A stretch of 64,000 nt of DNA, from contig NC_083695.1 of assembly GCF_033118175.1 (NCBI RefSeq), positions 34,241,607 through 34,305,606 on the forward strand. Reading direction: 5' to 3'. Numbering within the stretch: position 1 is the first letter of the stretch; every line of letters begins with the position of its first letter. Origin of the DNA: Dama dama. Lineage: Eukaryota; Chordata; Mammalia; Artiodactyla; Cervidae. A model generated the notes under the pieces. The model made no database searches and was not told the DNA's origin. It worked only from the letters and a program-made list of their open reading frames with translations. Below are positions 11,603-22,400 of this stretch, piece after piece. The translations under genes were made by a program, and so were the position numbers.

Positions 11603-11739
11603 GTCTAACACTTTCTTTTGACAGAGGAAATTGAGGTCCAGAAAGTGTAAATGGTGGGTTGGTGCTAGGGAACAGGAAATTGTGCCAAATAAATGTTTAC
11701 TTTCTAAAACTAGCTCTTCAAGTTTTATTTCTGGTTATA

Positions 11740-12395
11740 AAGTAATCATTTTATAAAAACACAGGGAAAATATACAGAAGGAAAGTTTAAAAAGCCACAG
11801 GCTTACAGCTGAACAATAAACCAGTATTCCACTATTAACATTTGAGCTTGTAAGATTTTACAAAAAAACATTTTCTTTTTTTTTTTACAAAATTGGGTTT
11901 CAGGCTGTACATACAATTGACATTTGAATGACGTGAGGGTTATTCCATGTGTAACTTGTAGTTAACTCAGCGTATCCAGAGTTCCTCTGAATCCTGGGAT
12001 TCCGCCTGTGGCATATTGTGTAGTGATGTAGTTCTTGCTATTGAAAAAATACCCAAGTATGACTGGACTCTGTGCATTTCAAACCTGCATTGTGCCAGGG
12101 TAAACTGTATAGACTTGTATCCTTTTTTTCTCAACGTTATACCCTGTGATTCAGTTTTCTTGAATAATGTGGTTTTCCAGTGATTACATAATATTTTTTC
12201 ACAGATGCACTGTGATCGTGCCATTCTCTTTTTGGTTGATGTATATTTATGTATTGTTTTCCACCATTTCATGTTAATAAGAAATGCTGTGATGAACTGC
12301 TTTGCCTATAAATCTTCTGTTTCATCATCTTCGCTATTTCCTTAATATAATTTCCAAAAGAATAAAATTACTGAGCTGCACTAAAGGTCATTAAA
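11740..12395 (-). repeat. Old L1M-type 3' region (antisense), interrupted
   Basis: Left part: 'ccactattaacatttgagc' and 'ttttacaaaattgggttt'. Right part: 'gtgattacataatatttt', 'gaaatgctgtgatgaactg', 'ctatttccttaatataatt', 'aaaattactgagctgca'. Together they form one antisense L1M tail broken at 11914-12107 by a small DNA element. Confidence 0.6.
11914..12107. mobile_element. Tc1/mariner (Tigger-like) MITE inside L1
   Basis: A 194-bp insert starts 'caattgacatttgaatgac' and ends 'gtgccagggtaaactg'. Its termini are imperfectly inverted, and the dinucleotide TA lies on each side (11912-11913 and 12108-12109). The TA target and the 'attgac...ttgaa' end fit a mariner/pogo MITE. Removing it rejoins the surrounding L1 tail. 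No transposase frame is present. Confidence 0.6.
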
Positions 12396-12829
12396 AATAA
12401 GTTCTTCCCAGAAGCTCCTATCTGACCCTTCATCCGTCTCCCACAGGAGTGTCTGGGGTGTGTTTCTCTCTGCCTGGAGGAGGTGGAGGAGACATCAGAT
12501 TAGGAGGGGGGCTCAATGGGAAAGAAGAGCATCTTGACTTCAGCCTGTCCACGCTTTGTCTTCACAGGCCGAATGCTTTTTTGTGGTGCTTAGACTGGTT
12601 CAGATGTGAGTAAATCTGGGATCTGCCTAGTGTCTGGGAAGTCCAGCTCACCTCCGAGTCCACATGTTGTTCCTGCTCCTGCAGGGAAGCTTCAGAGGCC
12701 CCCATGGGGCAGGTCTTTCTCAATAGGGTGTCAGGTGGCCCTCAGAGGTGGCCAGGCTTGTGAAGGAGATAGAGACAAGAACCCAAACCATTTTCAGCTT
12801 TTCCTTTGCAGATTCAACCTTTTAAGCAT
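12396..12829. other. Unique non-coding sequence
   Basis: No gene or repeat recognised. Confidence 0.4.
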
Positions 12830-13870
12830 ACCTACACTTACCTGCAACGGCAATCGTTTTGCATTTTAATGACAAATCAAGTACGCTAACTTGCATTTGA
12901 AACGAAAGTGCCTTAAATGTCTCTGGCTGTCAGAATGAGATGTTAGGAGCTTGATGAAAAGCGAACAAAGAAGACAAAGTATGAAGCCTAGATACAGTGC
13001 AAAATGAAATAAAACCTTGTATGGCCTGTCAGGGGTGTCAGTTGATATTCATATCTAAAGCACATTATAGCATTACTTTGCAGCTCATAGCTTACTCATC
13101 TGTCTTTTTTAATTCATCACATTCGAGCCCACATCTTTTAAGTCTCATGTGTCAACAATGGGAGAAATCTGTTAATTGACAAATGAGTGTCACAAATGTG
13201 AATTGGTGCCTTTACATCAGCGGCAGGTGTAGTCTCTTTTGTTTTTTGTTGGATCTATTATTGGCATAAGCCAGTGTAAGACATCTGTCTTTGTCGGAAT
13301 GAGAAATGACAGGCCTTCTTGGCTGTCATTGTCTTAGTGCGTGCTCATTCTGTGAGATACTGTATAAAGATAAAATGTCAGTTAAAAGAATATGAAAAAC
13401 TATCTGGAGGAAGTCCTTAAATTACTCAGAGAGGGGATCCGGGAATTGGGACTGGAATTGAAATCCGAGTGTTTCAGTTTGTATCTATCATACCTATTTA
13501 AAAATAATATTTCCTGAGTAACAGGATGAGGTTATCAGGCATTTAGGAGGATGTTATGTTGTGCTGGTATAATTAGCTTTATCAGGTGGGGAGAAAGTCT
13601 ACCTTTGCAAGTTATGAATTTATTTATTATCAGGTCATCTCTCAGACAAGCGCAGAATTGTCTCAATAAAAACACTCCAGGTAGGATTCTGGGCATTGAT
13701 TTGCATGTGTTTTGAAATATTGAAATTGTTCCCCTCCAATTTCTTTTTCGGTTATATTCCTATCTGAGACTGATGAGAAGCATAATGAAATAAAAAGCAG
13801 CAGTTGTAGAGTGATGAGACAATTAGTGGGGAGAAAACTGTTAGTTTCACAGAGCTCCTGGTGGGTTTAG
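12830..13870. promoter_or_regulatory. Candidate conserved non-coding block
   Basis: About 1 kb free of recognisable repeats. It has TGACA/TGTCA motifs of TALE-homeodomain type, a SOX-like 'aacaatggg' near 13154, 'gttaattgacaaatgag' at 13170-13186 and 'gtataattagctttatc' near 13567. The texture is that of a developmental enhancer. This is inference from motif density only. Confidence 0.4.
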
Positions 13871-14093
13871 AGATGCAAGCGAGTCTGGACACCTGAGGCT
13901 GTGTTGTTAACGCAAGTTATTGCTGGTAAGAGAGGGTGAGAGAGGAGGTGTAAGGTCTGAAAGTGGAGGAATGCTCCTGCTTGCTCTTCTGTCAGCAGGA
14001 GCTAGGGACCCCCTGGGCGTTCAGGGCTGGTAAGGACAGGATGATCTCAGCCGAGCGTGTCCTGGTTGTAGAAAGGCTGGAATAAACGGCATG
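13871..14093. other. Unique non-coding sequence
   Basis: No gene or repeat recognised. Confidence 0.4.
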
Positions 14094-14230
14094 CTTCCCA
14101 AACTTGAGTATGTACACAAATCCTTGAGAGTCTTGTTACAACACAGTGTCTGATTCAGCAGGTCCGGCCTTGGGCCTGAGCCTCTGCATTTCTAACAGAT
14201 TCCTAGGTGACACTGACCTGCTGTTTTGTA
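14094..14230 (+). mobile_element. MER5A-like hAT MITE
   Basis: 'cttcccaaacttgagtatg', 'gtctgattcagcaggtcc', 'gagcctctgcatttctaac' and 'cctaggtgacactgacctg' follow the MER5A layout ('tctgattcagtaggtctgg', 'catttctaacaagctccc'). The terminal repeat is worn. Confidence 0.72.
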
Positions 14231-15829
14231 GACTCGGCTTGATCATCAAGGAGTTCAGTTCATCTGCTCACAGACCATCTGGTGGGCTTCTTTAGACAGC
14301 ATGGAGTTCAGAGGAGAGGCAAGGCTTCAGGGCTGGGATGAACTGGACTGGTCTGAATAATTTCTACATGGAGAAGTTCTTTTTCTGTAGAAATGTTTCC
14401 AGCCCCTTCAGAGGAGGCCCAGACTCATTGGTTTTTCTCGAGCTCTATGTGACTGGGGGACAGGACTCTGAGGGCAAGGTACCCTGCCTTCTCTGAAGGG
14501 GTCAGCACTGTGTGTATGTGGGCATGCTTGTGTGCACACGCTGTGCACATAGGCTCACTGTTGTGTGGTTGAGGGAGTGCATGGACTGAACCTTATGTGT
14601 GTGTTGGCAGAACTTGCGTGTTTTTGTGTGCACCGTGTAGTGTTTGGGGGGCATGCAGCAGGTCTGAGTGCACACTTTTTGTGTGTGATATAGAAACGTA
14701 CGTGTAAGTTGTATGTTTACATATCAGGCAGGTACCAAACTATGGGAGGGGGTGTGTGTATGAGAGTGAGTTTTCTCTGTGGAGTGATGGGGCTCCTTAG
14801 CTGATAACTCATTTGAATAATCAGATAGATGGGGTGTATGTAGGGAAAGAAATGGCAGGAGGATCTGCTGCTGGAGCTGCAGCCTGGTCCTTTGGTGGTG
14901 GTAGTCTCTGGTAAACGTATTTGCCTCCCAGGTTCCTCCTGGCCCACTGCCGTGGATGCTGACTGCATTGTTTATTTTCAGATGGAATAGACTCCAGGCA
15001 AAGTCAGACAATACTACTGGGATCTGGGGAAGTCCTCAAATTATCATTGGAGGATCAAGGAAGGGCAAATTACATAGGGCTGGAGGACCAGACTTGCCTC
15101 CCTTTTCTTTTCATTTGAGCTACAATCATGACTCGGAGCACAAAGCCACTTCTTTTCTTTGCACATAAACTAATAACAAACTAATGAGTAATTGGGAGGA
15201 TGAAACAGCTGTTTTTCTGAGGAATGTCAGAACCTCAGGAAGGCCAACCGTTCTTTTTCCAGTCTCTTCTCTCCTTCCCCCCAGGCCCCTGCCTTTTTTC
15301 CTTTCAAATTCTATGTATTGCAGACCTTTTCTGGCTGACCCTTAAATGCTCTGTTCTGGAGGAAATTTTAATTTTGTTTTTTTTTAAATTGAAACAAGGC
15401 TTACCTGAAGGGAGTGAGGCAAGCCAGAGAGAAAGGAAGGGAAATAACCCATCTGAATAGAAAGAAGGCCCATAAGTTGCACCCCAACCCCCTTCGCGAT
15501 AAATGAGAATGTTTTTGTCACATGGAGAGAGGCCCATGTTGCTTTCCGTGGAGGTGCATTAGCGAAAAAGAAGTTGCCTGAGCACAGAGAGTATATTTGT
15601 GTGTCCGTGCACACATCTCCCCATTTGCCTTCTAAAAATGGGCAAGGCACGCACATGGATCTTGTGTTTATCCACACACACGTCTGTGTGCGCAGACACA
15701 GGCCAGATCCGCACAGACATCTTTTTGTCTGCATGCTGGGGGACTAGGTACATAAGAAGACCATTTTACGTGCCCGCTCTTGGTTTTTCATTGCTGGTTG
15801 TCACAGAGAATCTGAAACAGACAAAAATT
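14231..15829. other. Unique sequence with degenerate TG/CA-rich parts
   Basis: TG-rich degenerate stretches lie at 14505-14770 and TG/CA-rich sequence at 15595-15735. Overlapping open frames on both strands of the latter reflect low-complexity composition, not a gene. Confidence 0.45.
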
Positions 15830-16560
15830 TATTGGGTAGTATTTAGAAACATGTCGGTGGTAACGACTGCAGCTCTGATTTCAATTAACACCCACTAAAT
15901 TTAGGCTAATGCAGTGCATTTGTAGACCTGTTGAATGTGCTTGGCATCACGTTGCAAAAATCTAAAGTGGCCACAGTTTAAAAAACATTTCAAACTGACC
16001 CCCACTCCTGTGTCTGCTCCCCTCCTCCGCCACTCTGGCGCAGAGTGGTGAGCTCCTCTGTGAACCAGAGAGCCTTCGAAAATCTCTTACTTTAGGTTTT
16101 TATAAAACGACCTTTCGATAGCAGAGAGCACAGTTAAAGTTTTAGCGTCTGATCTTGCTTAATGAAATACTACTTTGGAGTTCATAATTCATCATTTCTA
16201 ACACCCCGCTCACCCCCTTTTCTGGCTGTTTGGGTGAAAACAGCTGGAGAAGTGCTGCATTTTATGATTAAGGCACTAAAAGATTAGCCGTAGGCACTGC
16301 CCATCTACGGGGCTATGGAGTTCAGGCTGCTGACAGCAGATCTGTTTTGAATCGGAGTCAGATTAAAGTGAGTGAAAATCATTTGGGGGCTGAGGGCTCG
16401 AAAGGTCACACGTGTAATGAATTGTGGGTGCTTGCCTGGTTTCCCGGGCGAGAACCGTGAGCAATTATTAAATGCCATTGTGCATTGAGAAGGGTTGGTT
16501 GGTGGTGACTTTGAAACTTTCCAGAAGCAAGATTGCAAAAGGTAATAATAAGGCATTCGA
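15830..16560. promoter_or_regulatory. Candidate conserved non-coding block
   Basis: Repeat-free. It contains 'tttcaattaacaccc' (15879-15893), 'gagcaattattaaatgcc' (16459-16476), an E-box-like CACGTG at 16411-16416 and retained CpGs in AT-rich context. Possible enhancer, judged from texture only. Confidence 0.38.
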
Positions 16561-17289
16561 CAGGAGAGGATTTGGAGGGTGGTTGCCTTGTGTATTTGCC
16601 TTTATTTGGGGAGAGGTTTTTGTTTCCCTCTCATCTTGCTCTGAGTCTGTAGTGATGCTCCTAGCAGTTCCAGGAGGTGGGGTCCTGCTTGGGTATCTTT
16701 TTTCTTTGACTAGTTAAGTTCCTTCAGTAGCTCCCTACATTTTCTAGGTGCCATGGGAACTGGTCGTTTTGCCTCAGCCCTCAGCTGTTCTGTAGTTATT
16801 ACCGTGTCTTTATGGACAGTCTCTTTTTCATCCATTGAAGCCACCCCAGACTACCTTGGCCAGCTGTGTGGGCATCACAGACTGATAAAGAGTCCAAAGC
16901 TCTTTCCTCCTGAAGGTGAGGGCGGTTGCAGTGCCATGGTGAGGTGAAACTGGACCCTACCCTACCCCCTTCCCCATATTTTCCATCTCAGGTGGTGTGG
17001 CCGAGCTCGGTGGACAGATTCCTTAAAGATCCTTTGTCAGAGACAGGGAATGCCCCTGCCTCCTGTGGAATGAACCCTTCTCATACTGGGCCTGGATCTT
17101 TCCCACTTCTAAACCATCCCGCCCTTCGTGCCTTCTACTGTTCTAGCATTTTGGAAACCCAGACGTAGATCTCTCTGGAAACATCTGCTCTGCAATGGAA
17201 AGCAAGGTGAAAAACCAAACAGAAAACAAAATTTAAATGATTAGGTTTACTGGGTGACTGTTTTTTCTTTCAGTGGCTCAGTCAAATTG
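16561..17289. other. Unique non-coding sequence
   Basis: No gene or repeat recognised. Confidence 0.4.
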
Positions 17290-17775
17290 TTCAGTTACTG
17301 AATGCTTTCTCTGTGCCAACTAGAAGGCTAGGCATTAAAGATATCATGAGGACTGACAACCCTGTAGAGGAGACAGATGTGGAAATTGGTGATTACAACC
17401 CACTGGAGTGATGAAATATTGAAGGATGTGCAGGGCACTGACCACGTGGAGGAGGGGCAGTTGAGCCATCCTGGGGGTGGTGGAGGAAGGTCTCCCGGAG
17501 CGCTGTGTGTCTGCGCTGTATCTGGAGAGATGAGCAGGATTTGGGAGGGCGAGGAGAGATATTCTTGGCAGAAGGGACAGTGTGAGCGACAGCAGGGAAG
17601 GGTGGAACAGCTGGAGCTGAGGTTTGGCTCACCAAAGTTGTTGATTCCCCACTTGCCATTTCTTGGGTGTGCTTGATTCTGTGAACGTGTACTGAATGCT
17701 TATGTTATCCTGTGCACTATCCTGGGTGCTTGAGCTACATGAGGGAGTGAAGCAAAGACTTCTGCCTCTGTTTTT
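17290..17775 (-). repeat. L2 LINE 3' fragments (antisense)
   Basis: Two stretches. At 17290-17645, 'gaatgctttctctgtgcc' is followed by 'tagaggagacagatgtgg' and 'ggaaggtctcccggag'. At 17680-17775, 'gtactgaatgcttatgtt' is followed by 'atcctgggtgcttgagc'. Both follow the antisense L2 3'-end order. A tandem L2 pair or one broken L2 are both possible. Confidence 0.55.
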
Positions 17776-18734
17776 CCTTCTTTCTTTTCCCTCTCAGAGT
17801 TCCGCTACCTTTTGCCTTCTTCCTTCGTTGATAGGGAAATGTGACTAGTCAGGGTAATGAGAAAGAGGAGGGGGAGACAGACAGTGGCTGCTCCATCAAG
17901 TCTATAATGTGATGGGTTCCTGGAAGACATCACACCTGTGTTTGGATAAATTGCAGGGACCAGAGGTGACTCTATACCAGCCATCAAGGTTGTAGGTTCA
18001 TTACCTCTGTGCATTCGATATGGCTGTCTGGTAACTCCGTTGTCTGTTGTCCTTACTAAGGTGCCTGCCACTTACTCATACTTAGGTACAAATAGCTGAT
18101 AGCAGTGTGAAAAATCCCCAGGGAGTATCACGTTACCTGTGATGAATCCTAATGGATCGAGGAGTAACTGTAGAGCATCAGGCATGTTGGACCAAGATGA
18201 GGATTTGTTTTTAGGAAGGGATGGGAAGGTGTTTGGGGCATTCATACTAGCCCCAGAGAACTTTACATAGATGGTTGTTGCTCTCCATCACACATAAATT
18301 CCATTTTTCTTAGTTGTCTTTAGGTAATTAGTTTTAGGGCAGAGATGGAGAGACAATTTATTGGCTGTGGCTCAAGGATGTAAAGAAAGACCCGTAGGAA
18401 TCCAGCACCACCTTCGTTACTGTGTGATCATTACATATAGGTGGTAAGACAGCCTTGGTCTCTATCCACAGAGATCCTTCTGGAAGGAAGTCTTCCAGTA
18501 GGTAGATGAGCTTCAAAAGACACCAATTGTGACCAAACCCACACCTGAACTAGCGGGAGGCTCTCCCCTGCCATGGCCCTACAAGTTCTGTGGCTTTGAG
18601 TTGGGTTGAATGTTCCTTTTGCTTTTGAGGTTGTGCAGTTAAAGTGATAATTTTTTTGGTCCAGTGAACTTGGAGGAAAGGAAAATTCTCCTCCTGTGGG
18701 TGAAGGCTTTCACAGAAGGTCTTTGGGGGAATGT
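17776..18734. other. Unique non-coding sequence
   Basis: No gene or assignable repeat. Confidence 0.4.
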
Positions 18735-18835
18735 TGGGCCTGGGGTTTGGGAGGGGGTAGGGTAGGGAGGATGAATACTAAGCCCCCAACAGGGGTGGGG
18801 TGGGGTGGGGTCGGGTGGGTAGGTAGGGGCCAGCC
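18735..18835 (+). other. G-run cluster, G-quadruplex-prone
   Basis: Two G-rich tracts: four or more G3+ runs at 18740-18772, and a (GGGGT)n-like array at 18793-18831. Each fits the four-run quadruplex rule on the plus strand. Confidence 0.8.
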
Positions 18836-18894
18836 TGCATTATCGGTCTGTGGCGCCCATCCAGCCTGTGGCCTCTCGCACACAAAGCCTTGGT

Positions 18895-19400
18895 TCTGAT
18901 TAATGGCATCCGTGTCTGGGAGGCATGGATTGTATTAGACCTTGTTTAAAAGTGCTCGCTATACATTCACTTCCCCTGGAAGTGCACCAAAATAGGATGA
19001 GAGGGAAAAAAAGGGAGCAAGAGAAAGAGCCTGCATTTGGAAAGGGTAGAAAGGAAAGCTTTTTTCATAAATGCTTTCTGTGACTTTTTGTACTCTTCAA
19101 GGCTTTATCTCTGCAGGGCTCCTACGGGAGAGCAAGGGGAAAAAGTGAAGACAGACGTCTTGGGAAAGAAAACAGGTTTCCCTGCCAAAACTGGGAGATG
19201 GTGCTGGCTCTCTGGGCTTTTTAGAAACTCCAAGAAATCTGCTGACATTTTAAAGGGGGGGGGCGCGGGTAAAGAGAGAGATGATTTATGATGACATCAC
19301 ATGTTGCCCAAGCAGATCCTGCAAGAGGAAAATGGCTTTTATAGAGAGCATGTTGCAATAAAGAAACAGTGAGTCACTGGGGGAGCATCATCAATTGAAA
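18895..19400. promoter_or_regulatory. Candidate conserved non-coding block
   Basis: Repeat-free segment with an AP-1/CRE-like 'atgatgacatcacatg' (19287-19302), 'agtgagtcactgg' (19368-19380) and a G9 run near 19254-19263. Regulatory role inferred only from motif content. Confidence 0.33.
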
Positions 19401-20076
19401 TGCCTTCAGTTATTTGCCTTAACTCTCCTGCTACCCCCACCACCACCCCAACCAAAGGCCTTGGCAGCTCTTAGGGCCTTGCTGGAAATGGGTTGAGAGA
19501 GCCTGAACCCAGAGTGCCTGCTGCCTTCTGTCTCCCCAGCTTTCCTTTCTGATGACTCTGATTATGTCTGGCCTTGTTCTTAGCTCCCTGTAGGGTAATG
19601 TGGGTGTGCAGATGTTGAACCAATCGCGGGTGTGTGTGTTGGGGGTGTGCTGACCCTATGTGTCAAGTGGTGGGTGATGCAGGAGGATGGTGGGATGAGA
19701 GGAACCACTGACTGTCTCTTTTCAGGAGTAGCAGAACAATGCTGGACTTTTATGGAGGGCTGAGGGTTGTCTCCATGCTTCTTCAAGGGAAGACCCTGGA
19801 CACGGGTGCTGGAGTGAGGGATCCAGCCTTGGGGACCTGGGAATCATGATAACTGCACTTGCACCCTCAGGCAAGGTTTGCAGCCTGAGAGTTGTGTTGT
19901 GTGCTATGGCTAGTCACCTGCAGGGCACCTATCCTGGACCTTGGCAACATGCCAGAGTCCAAAAGACTTGTAGTCACTTCCCCCCTGCCCTCCCAGCTCC
20001 TGGTTCTTCAATACACTTCTCCCCTTGATGGATATTTTCTTCCAGTTCCCTCAAGAGGCCAGTATTGTCTTCCTTC
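19401..20076. other. Unique non-coding sequence
   Basis: No gene or repeat recognised. Confidence 0.4.
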
Positions 20077-20306
20077 TTTTTTTTTTTCCTTTTTTTAATT
20101 ATTATTTTTATTTATTTGATTGCACCAGGTTTTAGTTGTGGCACATAGGATCCTTCGTTGCAGCTTTTAGTTGTGGAGTTTTTAGTTGTGGCATGCAAAC
20201 TCTTAGCTGTGGCATGGGGGATCTCATTCCCTGACCAGGGGTTGAACTCGGGGCCCCTGCATTGGAAATATAGAGTCTTAAACCATTGGACCACCAGAGA
20301 AGTCCC
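20077..20306 (-). repeat. CHR-2-type SINE (antisense)
   Basis: A poly-T and AT-rich left end is followed by repeated 'ttagttgtgg' blocks, 'ttccctgaccaggggttga' and 'accattggaccaccagaga'. This is the antisense of the tRNA-derived CHR-2 SINE common to ruminants and cetaceans. Confidence 0.88.
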
Positions 20307-21030
20307 TCCTGCCTTCCCTTTGCCACTGTCAAAACGTTCTGAGGACCAGGTTGGGAACCCTTTCATATTAAGGGGTGTTTGACAGAATGGGTTCTACTGC
20401 CATGCATTTATTTGCATTTTAGTGAACATCAAAAGCTAAAGCTGGGGGACAGAAATGAGCTTGAAGACATTCCAGCTTTCAGGAATAGTGGCTGGGGGAA
20501 TCCTTTGAGATGTCAGAGGTGGTGGGGGGTAGAGCAGGTAGTTGGCTGGGCTGGCTGTGGTATAGATGGTGCCCTTCCTCCCCTTGAATAGTATGCCTTC
20601 AGAGTACATGAAGTTGGGGAATCCTTCCCAGGAGGAGGAGAAATCACTGCCTGGTGATGCTGAGGAGACTGGCAGGTCCAGGCCAGGCCCTGCCCTGCTT
20701 TTCCACACCAGGAAAGAATTCGGTCTAGTCCTGGGGGGATCTCTGAAGCCTGGGATCTTCCCTGCTGAGTCACCAGCCCTGGCCCAGTGCACATCAGTGG
20801 TACAAAGATGCTGCTTTTCTCCTAAGTAGGCTGGGTTGGTTCGTGAGCCCAGACATGCTCTCTGCCTTGAGCAGTGAAGTTGGCCCCATAGAGGAGAAGT
20901 GGCCTGATCATGATCTCATTCTTGGTATCTGCTGAAGATGGGCATTTCCTAACTGCCTTTTTAACAACTGCAGATAGTGGTGGTAACGAACGATCCATCT
21001 TCCCATTTCCTTCTTCCTGCCTTTATCGAG
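20307..21030. other. Unique non-coding sequence
   Basis: No gene or repeat recognised. Frames of 87-118 codons here have no domain content. Confidence 0.4.
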
Positions 21031-21032
21031 GT

Positions 21033-21100
21033 CTGGGGAAACAGCAGTAAGCAAGACACAGTCTCCACCTTCAAGAAGCTCATCTTAAGTCTTGAGGGTA
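21033..21100 (-). repeat. L2 fragment (antisense)
   Basis: 'aacagcagtaagcaagac' followed by 'tccaccttcaagaagctc' is the antisense L2 3'-end signature ('aacaagacagacaaggtccctgccctcatggagctc' region). Short and diverged. Confidence 0.5.
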
Positions 21101-21186
21101 CTTTATTTCCTTCTGTTAAAGGTACATAATTTCATCCAGAGACTTATGGTTCACCCTGCATACATGGTGGGGGTTGCAGGGGGGAG

Positions 21187-21378
21187 TTGAGCTTCTGCTC
21201 TATGCCAGGCATTTGAAAACTTTTAGCCACCCTGTAAGGTCATTTTTATTATCTCCCTTTTATCTTAAATAAAAATAAAAACAGAGGTAAAACCTGCTTA
21301 TGGTCTCACAGCTCCTAAGTTGCAGTCAGTGCTCCAACTGGGTACTGTGTGTTCCAAGCCTGTGCTCCCTCTCACACC
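21187..21378 (-). repeat. MIR SINE (antisense)
   Basis: 'ctgctctatgccaggcatt', 'gtaaggtcatttttattatc', 'acagaggtaaaacctgc' and 'ctcacagctcctaagttgc' follow the antisense MIR order. Confidence 0.72.
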
Positions 21379-21550
21379 CAGCTCTAGATAATGGTACACA
21401 TATTGCTTTGGGGTCTGCTGTTTTTCACTTAACATGTCAAAAGCATTTTTTCCTTGTGTTTCTATAGTATTCATGATAATCTTTTAAAATGACTACATGA
21501 TTTTTCTCCCCATGGTGATGTTCTCTAATGTAAACCAGTTCCTGGAATAC

Positions 21551-21628
21551 TGAATGTTTATTTCTTTTTTTTTTTTTTTTTTTGAATTTTTTTTGAATTT
21601 TTTTTTTTTTTTTTGAATGTTTATTTCT
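21551..21628 (-). repeat. Poly(T)-only insertion between 15-bp direct repeats
   Basis: A 48-bp T tract, interrupted twice by 'gaa', lies between two perfect copies of 'tgaatgtttatttct' (21551-21565 and 21614-21628). The arrangement looks like an L1-type target-site duplication around a tail-only retro-insert on the minus strand. Replication slippage duplicating the flank is the alternative. Confidence 0.7.
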
Positions 21629-22252
21629 AATTTCTTTGATGTTGGAAACTGAGTGGGGAGTCCTGAGATTGCCCCCTTCCACCCTTGGTTCCCCCAAAGG
21701 AGCAATAGGGCTGGCATAGATGGAGCCTGGGGTGGGGGTCTCCCCACAGGCTTGCTTGGGAGCCTGTTGCCCTCCCGCTAGTGAAGCTGCGTGGCAAGAG
21801 AACTTGGCTTCTTGTCCTGGATGCTCTGGCTTCTGGCTGAAGCCAGACTTCCTCTCTGGGCCTTTCAGAGATCCCTAACTTCACTCTTTTCCCCTGGAAG
21901 ATCCAAGACCATCCTGCCAGACTGGTTTCCTCTCTCACATCCACTTGCCCACCTTATTCCCTAGGTTCAGATCCATTCTCTTTACCAAGGATGCTCCCTG
22001 CCTCCTCCTTCCCTGAGTTTTCTCTACGCAGCTCTGTCCAGCCTTTAGCCCTCAGCTCAACGTCTATAGCCTCTAGCTGGCCCCTCTGACAAAGCTGATT
22101 TTACCTCAAATCAAACTTTCTGCAACCCCACCCTTTCCAACGTGACACCAAATTATACGCTGTCACATGAATTCCTTGTCTCCTCAAAACTGAGAAAAGA
22201 AGGAGGCAAGCGGGTCTCATAGTCATGTTCCTGAATTCCTTCTACTCTTGTC
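21629..22252. other. Unique non-coding sequence
   Basis: No gene or repeat recognised. Confidence 0.4.
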
Positions 22253-22400
22253 TCACTTAGTCCTCCAAGAGCACTGTGAGGTGGGATTTGCTATCCCCAC
22301 TTCACGGTGAGGATAGATTAACACTATCCCAGGCAGGGTGAGAGAAAATGAATGCCCTGTAAGTGACACAGTTCCCGGATAGCAAGAGACCATTTCTTTA
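22253..22400 (-). repeat. MIR SINE (antisense)
   Basis: 'cttagtcctccaagagcac', 'gaggtgggatttgctatcc' and 'cacttcacggtgaggat' match antisense MIR ('aatcctcacaacaaccc', 'gaggtaggtactatt', 'ttttacagatgagg'). Confidence 0.62.

Noticed and set aside
15559..15898. Overlapping open frames on both strands around a TG/CA-rich region
   Set aside because: Low-complexity composition keeps stops rare on both strands. No domain or exon signals.
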